A stretch of DNA of 13,498 nucleotides from an uncultured Porphyromonas sp. (GTDB lineage: Bacteria > Bacteroidota > Bacteroidia > Bacteroidales > Porphyromonadaceae): NCBI GenBank assembly GCA_947253195.1, contig CAMXXM010000011.1, positions 1-13,498 on the forward strand, written 5' to 3'. How positions within the stretch are numbered: position 1 is the stretch's first letter; the number at the start of each line of letters is the position of its first letter. Both the position numbers and the translations under genes were made by a program. Below the pieces are notes generated by a model. It had not been told where the DNA came from, ran no database searches, and saw nothing but the letters and a program-made list of their open reading frames with translations. Shown piece after piece: positions 7,597-13,498 of the stretch.

Positions 7597-8703
7597 TTAC
7601 AGCCAGTGTGACATAAAGTCACTCATTTCCTTGGCCTTATCCTCTAAGCGGGTCAGGTAGACAAACTGAGCCCACGCACGATCCCAATTGTGGTCCTTGT
7701 AGTCCGTCTTGTAGTAGGTATCCCCATTGATGTAGTCGGTTAGGAATCGGACCGCCTGCATATAGGTCATCATACGACCGCCGTAGGGGATAAGTCGTAT
7801 CTCCGTCTCCGTGAGGAAGCTACTTGCCGAGGCCATGTAGCCCTCCACATACGACTTGAATATCTCCATATCCACACCGATCCTGGACTCATCGGTCTCA
7901 TCCTCGGCACCTGTATTCACAGCAGTGCGGATGAAGTCTCCTACATCGGAGAGGATGAAGCCGGGCATCACCGTATCGAGGTCAATGACCGTCAGCACCT
8001 CTCCGGACTCCTTGTCAAAGAGGATGTTATCCACCTTTGTATCTAAGTGATTGATATGCTTGGGTAGCTTTCCCTCCTCGTACAGTCTCTCCTGGATCAG
8101 CATATCATCGGAGCGATCATCCAGCTCCTTGACGAGCTTCCGTACACGATCCTCAGCAGCTCTGCCCACACGATCTTCTCGAATGGCATCAGAGAGCTCT
8201 TTGAGCCTAAATGCCATATCGTGGAAGCGGGGGATCGTCTCACCCAGTGTGCCCTCAGGCACATCCGCAAGGCGGCTCTGAAACTGTCCAAAGGCTCTCC
8301 CCGCAGATCGTGCTGACTCCGGTGTGACTGTGTCTACAGTAACTGATCCCGGGATATAGAGCATCACGCGCCAGTAGGCTCCCTCGTAAAAGGTATAGCG
8401 CTCACCACTCTTTGTCCTGAGGAACGTGCAGACGTGTCGGTCAACATCCTGATCCCCCTCAGCCTCCAGCTTTTTCCTAATGTGCTCAGTGACAGTGAAT
8501 ATATTTTGCTGAAGGGTGTCTACATCTCGGAAGACATGATGATTGATCCGCTGGAGGACATACTTGATACGCTCCACACCATCAAGGTCCTTGACTGTAA
8601 CGCGGAGAGTATCATTGATATGACCATTTCCAAAAGGCTCTACGCCTACCACTTCTCCCTCAATAGGGAAAGCATCCAGGATCGTCTGATAGTTTTTTGT
8701 CAT
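7597..8703 (-). CDS. APH-fold sugar kinase, N-acetylhexosamine 1-kinase-like
   Basis: This 368-residue protein has the aminoglycoside phosphotransferase/choline kinase fold. FGNGHINDTL (24-33) is the glycine-rich nucleotide loop. HLDTKVDNILFD (219-230) is the catalytic HxDxxxxN-type motif, with D221 as likely base and N226 as metal ligand. VIDLDTVMPG (239-248) carries the DFG-equivalent aspartate D241. This set, with IDLDTVMPG, is typical of the N-acetylhexosamine 1-kinase group (NahK of Bifidobacterium), which makes GlcNAc-1-phosphate or GalNAc-1-phosphate. The substrate is inferred from the motifs only. ATG 8703 is chosen; an in-frame TTG at 8754 would reach into the upstream gene. It follows the PAP2 gene by 8 bases and is probably the last gene of the bat transcript. 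Other small-molecule kinases of the fold cannot be ruled out. Confidence 0.8.
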   Translation of the reverse strand: MTKNYQTILDAFPIEGEVVGVEPFGNGHINDTLRVTVKDLDGVERIKYVLQRINHHVFRDVDTLQQNIFTVTEHIRKKLEAEGDQDVDRHVCTFLRTKSGERYTFYEGAYWRVMLYIPGSVTVDTVTPESARSAGRAFGQFQSRLADVPEGTLGETIPRFHDMAFRLKELSDAIREDRVGRAAEDRVRKLVKELDDRSDDMLIQERLYEEGKLPKHINHLDTKVDNILFDKESGEVLTVIDLDTVMPGFILSDVGDFIRTAVNTGAEDETDESRIGVDMEIFKSYVEGYMASASSFLTETEIRLIPYGGRMMTYMQAVRFLTDYINGDTYYKTDYKDHNWDRAWAQFVYLTRLEDKAKEMSDFMSHWL

Positions 8704-8711
8704 AATTGAGT

Positions 8712-9413
8712 TTAGAGATATAAGATGGGGTATACGATAGGCCCTAAGATCCAAAAGGCGAGGTACAGGATCACAAGAGAGAGTGCAATCTTATCGATCC
8801 TATCGGGGGGAGTTATATAGCAGACCGACTTCTGCCGATCCGGGATCTTGAAAAAGCTGTATCGCGTCTCACTATAGAGGTAGTACATCATAATACCGAC
8901 GAGGGTACCACAGAGACACCCCGCGATCACATCCGAGAGGAAGTGGACGCCCAAGTAGACGCGTGAGTACATCGTGGTCAGCACAACAAGCGTCATGATG
9001 ATGGAGTAGCCCCTGTGCCTCATCAGCAACATCGTGAAGGCCCCAAGGGCAGCAAAGTTGGTGCTGTGACCGGAGATAAAGCCATATAGACCTCCTCCAG
9101 AGTGTCCCATGACCGTCTTGACAACATCCTCCGTAAAGGGATGAAGGGTCGGGCGGAAGCGCTGAAAATAGGGCTTAAAGACTGCCGATGAAAGCTGATC
9201 AGAGATCACCATCATCAGTGCGACAAAGAGAATAAGCAGCAGGCACTCCTTGACCTTTTGCCGATAAAAAAGCAACGCGAAGAAGGAGATCAGGAAGAAG
9301 TACCAGATCCGCTTGTCGGAGAAGGTGAACATCACCGAGTCCAGATAGGCACTGTGAGGGCTATTGAGCCAGAGAAAAAAGTCTCGCTCCAGCAGGGCTA
9401 ACTTCTCTACCAT
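8712..9413 (-). CDS. PAP2-family membrane phosphatase
   Basis: This 233-residue integral membrane protein carries the three PAP2 motifs: K80-PYFQRFRP88 (KxxxxxxRP), ISGHST (113-118) with H116, and SRVYLGVHFLSD (150-161) with R151, H157 and D161. These form the active site that removes phosphate from lipid phosphates or diphosphates at the membrane. About six hydrophobic segments are visible, near 33-51, 57-78, 117-131, 136-150, 158-180 and 207-232. Family members include undecaprenyl diphosphate phosphatases (carrier-lipid recycling), lipid A phosphatases and phosphatidylglycerophosphate phosphatases; sequence alone does not say which this is. It starts 4 bases after the batE stop and ends 8 bases before the kinase, so it belongs to the same transcript. 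Confidence 0.9.
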   Translation of the reverse strand: MVEKLALLERDFFLWLNSPHSAYLDSVMFTFSDKRIWYFFLISFFALLFYRQKVKECLLLILFVALMMVISDQLSSAVFKPYFQRFRPTLHPFTEDVVKTVMGHSGGGLYGFISGHSTNFAALGAFTMLLMRHRGYSIIMTLVVLTTMYSRVYLGVHFLSDVIAGCLCGTLVGIMMYYLYSETRYSFFKIPDRQKSVCYITPPDRIDKIALSLVILYLAFWILGPIVYPILYL

Positions 9414-9417
9414 TCTA

Positions 9418-10263
9418 TCAGTCGCTAAAGTCGTTGATTAAGTCAAAGGTCTCCTCTGGGACCCAGCCGACTGTCCCGTCAGCAAGTCGTATCTCAGCGT
9501 AGCCCCCTACTCTATCCAGCACCTTAACCTTATGTCCCTCGTGTACCACCGCTATATCCTGCGATGAGGAGTCGGGTGAGCTCTGCAGCGTGATCACAGG
9601 AGCCGTCAGGATCGCCTCTGTGCGATCGGTGATAAACCGATAAGATCGGTACACAAAGAGATTGAGGACCGGGCACAACATGAGAGCGACTAACCCGACA
9701 TAGAAGCCTATCCGCCTCTTCGTCTCGCTACGTCCGTAGGCAAAGAGGAAAATGAGAAGGACAAAGATCACGAAGGAGCCTAAAGCAAGGCTCATCCATA
9801 CCGGTAAAGAGAACCAGTGGGTCATCCCATCCATCATCCGCGAGAGCATCTGTGATCGGGGCTGCTCTACCTTCTCGGCGGTATGGTCAGCGAGGAAGGC
9901 AAGGTTGTAGCGGGTGTCAGCGTCGGACGGATCCAGCCTGTAGGCGCGCTCGAGACTGAGAATGGCACTGGAGAGCTGACCATCCTTATAGTAGGCACAG
10001 CCGAGGTTGTAGTACAGCTCGGCAGAGGGCTCAGGCGAGAGACTGAGGCACTTCTCGTAGATCGATATGGCGAGACTGTACTTTTGCTCACCATACGCAG
10101 TCGATGCCTCATCCATCAGTCTCTTGATGTCAGTTGAGGAGACTGCACCATTAGATGGTGCCACGATGCCGGTGCTGTCTGCAGGAGCCGTCTCCTGAGC
10201 AGAAGCAACTCCACTGAGGGAAATAGAGAGGAGAAGGATGGGAAGTATCAGTAGTCGTTTCAT
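9418..10263 (-). CDS. batE: BatE, TPR and SH3-domain protein of the Bat operon
   Basis: The 281-residue protein begins with a signal peptide (1-22, cleavage likely after ASA). Two TPR-like helical pairs follow (about 50-77 and 82-116, with AELYYNLGCAYYKDGQLSSA). Then come two transmembrane segments (about 153-175 and 184-207) and a C-terminal bacterial SH3 domain (about 218-275, ending DGTVGWVPEE). This order is that of BatE, last member of the Bacteroides aerotolerance operon, whose products are thought to act as an envelope complex supporting survival under oxygen stress; the molecular role is not established. The start ATG shares one base with the batD stop (TGATG), implying coupling. The TPRs point to protein-protein contacts in the periplasm. 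Confidence 0.92.
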   Translation of the reverse strand: MKRLLILPILLLSISLSGVASAQETAPADSTGIVAPSNGAVSSTDIKRLMDEASTAYGEQKYSLAISIYEKCLSLSPEPSAELYYNLGCAYYKDGQLSSAILSLERAYRLDPSDADTRYNLAFLADHTAEKVEQPRSQMLSRMMDGMTHWFSLPVWMSLALGSFVIFVLLIFLFAYGRSETKRRIGFYVGLVALMLCPVLNLFVYRSYRFITDRTEAILTAPVITLQSSPDSSSQDIAVVHEGHKVKVLDRVGGYAEIRLADGTVGWVPEETFDLINDFSD

Positions 10264-12110
10264 CAGTCTATGATCTTGATTTTAGAAGCCTCAATGCCAT
10301 CAATGACCTCCGATGAGGTCTTGTAGAGCTCATCCCTTAGCCCTCCCTCCTCAGAGGGTGCAAAGCGAGCCAGCTCAAGGTCTGACTGTACGGAGAGGGT
10401 CCGGCTCACCAGCTCATCGGATAAGCCATTAGCTCGCATGACCTCCGCAATACGCTCCTTGGAGAGATCAGAGGGCGGGATGTGGAGCTTGGCACAGAGG
10501 TAGCTATTGAGACCATTGAGGAGTGCCTCGTAGTAGGCCGTGTTATCGCCCTTTGCACGCTCCTTCTCCGCCAGCTTGAGATACTTACGCGCCATCTTGC
10601 CGGCGCGACGGGCGCGGTTGTGGGAGTTCTCGACCGATCCGGCTCGGCGGGAGCGAATGAGGGAGAAGGCAATCACACCTATAAGGAGTACCACGCCATA
10701 GAGCAACCAGTATGTCCTGAGGCTGACTCGTGACATATGAGTAAGCCTGCCGGTCGGCTTGAGGTAACGAATGTCATTGCCCAAGCGCTTGAGGGCATCG
10801 CGGCTACCGAAGGCAGAGCCATCCGACACAGCCGATCCGCTGCCTTTCTCTACCTGGATCTTCTGTGCGGGGATCACTTCACGCTTGTAGGACCCGGTGT
10901 TGGGGTCAAAGTAGGAGTAGGTAACCTCGGGAATGGTATAAGTACCCTCGTACCTCGGGATGGCGAAGTACTCAATGGACTTCCAACCGGATGCCCCTGC
11001 CGCCGTTACCTGGATGTCATCCTCCTCCTGAGGATCATAGACCTCAAATCCCTCGGGCCACTGCACCTCAGGGAGGGTAGACAGCTTGAGATTTCCATCA
11101 CCACTGAGAGTCAGTTTCATCTGTACACTCTCACCGGTCTTCACAGGCTGGTGAAGACCATCGGAGGTGAGCCTGAAGTTGCCGACAGCTCCTGTAAAGT
11201 CATCGGGCTTGGGCATGGGGAGGGGCTTTACATTGACCGTAAAGGGCTTGGTGGTCACCTTTTTCCGAACCCTCTGGTAGGAGTCAAAGAAACCGGAGAA
11301 GAAGTCATCGGGATCATTATTCTGCGAGGGAACAGTCACAAGAAGACCGAAGGAACCTGAGGGGACGCTGAGCTTACCGGGCTTTTGAGGGAGGAGAAGC
11401 TGACGGAGGAGCGTCACAGTATAGTAATTTTTGCCCCGATACTGCTCTATGTCAAGCTGCAGCGGACCACTCTGTGGGATTTCCTGCTTGACAAATCCAT
11501 CGTACTCGGGGAAGTTGGCGCTCTCAATCTGGATCCCTTGGTATCTTGAGTAGAGCTTGTAGGTGACGAGAAGAGCCTCCTGCTCATAGACGGTCGTCTT
11601 ACTTACATTAGCCACCACCTGCAGGGCATCATTGCTCAGACGAACCGCCTCAGCCTCGGAGAGCTTACCCTCACCCTCATCGCCGGACGCACTTGACCCG
11701 GAGGCACCGGGAGAGACGGCAGACGGTTCGTAGACCTTGAAGGTCGTAACCCCTGATCGATAGGTGGCGCCTCCGACCTTGACCGTAGCGGAGGGAAGGC
11801 TGTAAGAGCCGGCATGATCGGCCATCAGAGTGTAGGTGAATGAGGTCGAGGAAGAGCGGGACATCTTACCATTGATGATGCTGGTACTCGAGGATCGACT
11901 CACCGCAGGTCCATACAGAACCTCTAATCCTGAAGGGAAGGTCCACTGAGGATCGGATGCCTTGTCACTCACAATCAGCTGGATCCCGAAGGGCTCCCCG
12001 ACGACCGCTTCCTGGGGCGGTGAGACCCGTACAGTTACCTTATCCGTCGCCTGAGCAGTCAGGGTGAGGATGAGGAGGCTTGCGATTATAAGAAATACTC
12101 TACGAGACAT
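10263..12110 (-). CDS. batD: BatD, oxygen-tolerance protein
   Basis: This 615-residue protein has a signal peptide (1-21, cleavage after TAQA). A long periplasmic part of beta-rich segments follows, including TVRVSPPQEAVVGEPF near the N-terminus and the family stretch VANVSKTTVYEQEALLVTYK. One transmembrane helix near 467-487 (YWLLYGVVLLIGVIAF) precedes a cytoplasmic helical tail of about 128 residues. Size, layout and position between batC and batE identify BatD. By family knowledge it is a membrane-anchored periplasmic part of the Bat complex; a direct activity is not known. It starts 6 bases after batC and shares one base with batE. The segment at about 130-150 (SPGASGSSASGDEGEGKL) is a low-complexity linker. 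Confidence 0.92.
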   Translation of the reverse strand: MSRRVFLIIASLLILTLTAQATDKVTVRVSPPQEAVVGEPFGIQLIVSDKASDPQWTFPSGLEVLYGPAVSRSSSTSIINGKMSRSSSTSFTYTLMADHAGSYSLPSATVKVGGATYRSGVTTFKVYEPSAVSPGASGSSASGDEGEGKLSEAEAVRLSNDALQVVANVSKTTVYEQEALLVTYKLYSRYQGIQIESANFPEYDGFVKQEIPQSGPLQLDIEQYRGKNYYTVTLLRQLLLPQKPGKLSVPSGSFGLLVTVPSQNNDPDDFFSGFFDSYQRVRKKVTTKPFTVNVKPLPMPKPDDFTGAVGNFRLTSDGLHQPVKTGESVQMKLTLSGDGNLKLSTLPEVQWPEGFEVYDPQEEDDIQVTAAGASGWKSIEYFAIPRYEGTYTIPEVTYSYFDPNTGSYKREVIPAQKIQVEKGSGSAVSDGSAFGSRDALKRLGNDIRYLKPTGRLTHMSRVSLRTYWLLYGVVLLIGVIAFSLIRSRRAGSVENSHNRARRAGKMARKYLKLAEKERAKGDNTAYYEALLNGLNSYLCAKLHIPPSDLSKERIAEVMRANGLSDELVSRTLSVQSDLELARFAPSEEGGLRDELYKTSSEVIDGIEASKIKIID

Positions 12111-12116
12111 AATGGA

Positions 12117-12830
12117 TTACCAATTCTTACGACGACTGCGCCCTCTCTGCTGCTGGGCCTGCTCAAGCTTCTGCCGGGTATTCTTCTCATCCTTCTGGAG
12201 GGCTTGGAGGATCCTATTGGCGGTCTCTTGGGACATCTGATCCTGATTGGGCTGCTGAGGTTGCTGCTGCTGATCCTTTTGCTGATCTTGCTGCTGGTCT
12301 TTTTTCTGATCCTTTTGCTGATCTTTCTTCTGATCCTTATCCTGATCTTGCTTCTGATCCTGACCACCACCGCCATTCTTTTTCTGATCCTCCAGTAGCT
12401 TCTGAGCGAGAGCGAGGTTGTAGCGCGTGTCCTCATCAGAGGGTCGCCGACGAAGCGACTCCTTGTAGTACTCGATCGCCTGCTCCAGCTGCTTGGCACG
12501 GAAAGCGGTGTTGCCGGCGTTGTGGGTCAGATCGGCCGCCTCTGCGGGCGAGAGTATGGAGAGGTGCGGAGCGAGAGACTGGTAGAGCTTGCCGGCCTCC
12601 TCCCCACGATCGGTCCGGTAGAGGACATTGGCAAGATTGAAGATCGTGGTGCGGTCGCTCTTATTGACCTCAAGAGCCTTGCGGTAGTCTATCTCAGCCT
12701 TGGAGTACTCCTTGGAGCGATAGAGCTTATTGCCGCTACGGGTCAGATCCCGGACCTGCTTCTGCCCCCAGAGGGGGAGACAGAAGAGGGTGGCAAAGAG
12801 GATCGACAGCAAGTACTTACTTCTCATCAT
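12117..12830 (-). CDS. batC: BatC, TPR protein with charged glutamine-rich tail
   Basis: The protein is 237 residues from ATG 12830. It opens with a signal peptide (LLSILFATLFCLPLWGQ). TPR repeats follow over about 27-145, with RSGNKLYRSKEYSKAEIDY and the pattern AGNTAFRAKQLEQAIEYYKE. A hydrophilic tract of D, Q and K covers about 148-198, and a basic end reads GRSRRKNW. TPR plus a low-complexity charged tail is the known layout of BatC in Bacteroidota. It probably works as a periplasmic scaffold for BatB and BatD. Three starts in a row are possible (GTG 12833, ATG 12830, ATG 12827); all overlap the batB end by about 11-17 bases, so translation is likely coupled. ATG 12830 is an arbitrary but reasonable choice. 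Confidence 0.9.
   Translation of the reverse strand: MMRSKYLLSILFATLFCLPLWGQKQVRDLTRSGNKLYRSKEYSKAEIDYRKALEVNKSDRTTIFNLANVLYRTDRGEEAGKLYQSLAPHLSILSPAEAADLTHNAGNTAFRAKQLEQAIEYYKESLRRRPSDEDTRYNLALAQKLLEDQKKNGGGGQDQKQDQDKDQKKDQQKDQKKDQQQDQQKDQQQQPQQPNQDQMSQETANRILQALQKDEKNTRQKLEQAQQQRGRSRRKNW
12237..12389. repeat. Low-complexity DNA encoding the D/Q/K tail of BatC
   Basis: On the plus strand the bases are imperfect repeats of CTGATCCTTTTG and CTGATCTTGCTG type, which on the coding strand give DQQK and DQKK blocks. The imperfect units are multiples of three, so length changes by slippage would keep the reading frame. Read on the opposite strand the same bases give a false leucine-rich frame. Confidence 0.75.
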
Positions 12831-13498
12831 CACGCTTTATATCAAAGATATTAAACCGCCTGAGGAGCCTATTCTTATGATCCAGCATCATCAGGTCTAT
12901 CATGAGCAGAAGTAGTGCCGGTATCAGGAAGTAGTAATAGACATCCGCATAGGATCGGTAGACGGTGGTACTCATATCCGACTTCTGCAGTCTGTCGAGG
13001 CTCTTCTTGAGCAGTCGGACAGCTCCGGAGACGTCCTGAGCATGAATGTAGACTCCATCAGCAGTCTCAGCAATCTGCTTGGCGAGCTGCTGATTAAGCC
13101 GAGTAACGACCACCTTACCCTCTTCGTCCGTCAGATACTCTCCATTCCCCATCGGGATCGGTGCACCCTCCTCCGTCCCGATACCGAGGACGGAGATGAG
13201 GATCCCTTTCTCCTTAGCTGCCCGGAGAGCCTCCTCTACATCACCATCGAGATTCTCCGCATCGGTGATCAGCACCAGCGCTTTCTTCACCTCCTTGTCT
13301 GATGAAAAGCCTCTGGTCGCCAGCTTAATCGCCTCACCGATGGCGGTCCCCTGAGCAGCTATGAGGCTGGGATCAGCGGACTGAAGAAACATCTTGGCGG
13401 AGACGAAGTCCGATGTGATCGGTAGCTGGATGTGGGCTTCCCCGGCGAAGTAAATCAGACCGATCTTGTTATTAGCCAACTCGTCCGTCATACGAGAC
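12817..13498 (-). CDS. batB: BatB, von Willebrand factor A protein, C-terminal part
   Basis: The gene enters from the right edge; 226 codons are visible and the real start lies outside. The segment contains the second half of a VWA domain. QGTAIGEAI holds the MIDAS threonine and ALVLITDAENLDGD the MIDAS aspartate, here TDAEN rather than the more common TDGEN. The DxSxS loop would be upstream of the window. A transmembrane helix (YYYFLIPALLLLMIDLMML) is followed by a short cytoplasmic basic end. Position directly before batC and the membrane-anchored VWA layout identify BatB rather than its paralogue BatA, with which it is thought to form the Bat complex. The methionine at 13491 is internal, since the frame stays open beyond it. 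The stop lies inside the start region of batC. Confidence 0.9.
   Translation of the reverse strand, partial: SRMTDELANNKIGLIYFAGEAHIQLPITSDFVSAKMFLQSADPSLIAAQGTAIGEAIKLATRGFSSDKEVKKALVLITDAENLDGDVEEALRAAKEKGILISVLGIGTEEGAPIPMGNGEYLTDEEGKVVVTRLNQQLAKQIAETADGVYIHAQDVSGAVRLLKKSLDRLQKSDMSTTVYRSYADVYYYFLIPALLLLMIDLMMLDHKNRLLRRFNIFDIKRDDEK

Noticed and set aside
7437..7622. 61-codon minus-strand frame in the intergenic repeat region
   Set aside because: It overlaps the 3' end of the kinase gene, runs through the 22-bp repeats and hairpin, and has no domain or good start.
8704..8754. Upstream TTG start for the sugar kinase
   Set aside because: It would overlap the end of the PAP2 gene by over 40 bases; ATG 8703 fits the family start and the tight operon spacing.
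12204..12398. Leucine-rich plus-strand frame that looks like a small membrane protein
   Set aside because: It is the antisense of the D/Q/K codon tract of batC; the hydrophobicity follows from the complementary codons, and nothing independent supports it.

Overview
The window is a stretch of a Bacteroidota chromosome, most likely Porphyromonas or a close relative. The evidence is a bat (aerotolerance) operon, a DUF2723/GT117 membrane glycosyltransferase of the Bacteroidota type, and two intergenic matches to the Bacteroidota -7 promoter box TAnnTTTG. No strain can be named from the sequence alone. Every gene supported here lies on the minus strand, so transcription runs from high to low coordinates. 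No tRNA, rRNA, IS element, CRISPR array or prophage gene was seen.

Right part (13498 down to 7597): the 3' part of batB, then batC, batD and batE, a PAP2-family membrane phosphatase, and a sugar kinase of the aminoglycoside-phosphotransferase fold resembling N-acetylhexosamine 1-kinase. Neighbouring genes overlap or sit at most 8 bases apart, so this looks like one transcript in which the envelope-located Bat complex is followed by two envelope- or sugar-metabolism genes.

Middle (7596 to 7236): a gap of about 360 bases. It holds four 22-bp degenerate tandem repeats whose junctions are near-palindromes, a 17-pair hairpin made from two of those junctions, a TAnnTTTG promoter box, and an 18-base near-palindrome at the predicted transcription start of the next gene.

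Left part (7235 down to 1): a 1099-residue GT117/DUF2723 glycosyltransferase gene overlaps queG (epoxyqueuosine reductase, last step of queuosine synthesis) by ATGA. Then, 21 bases on and behind its own TAnnTTTG box, comes uvrA, which overlaps by ATGA the start of a UvrD/PcrA-type helicase gene cut by the window edge. uvrA and the helicase make a plausible excision-repair pair: damage recognition plus removal of the cut strand.

The gene content is mostly conserved core material. The less ordinary points are the 22-bp repeat array and its hairpin, the near-palindrome in front of the glycosyltransferase, a glycine where QueG normally has its catalytic aspartate, and a uvrA promoter so close to the start codon that the mRNA may be nearly leaderless. 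I found no clear sign of an undescribed multi-gene system.
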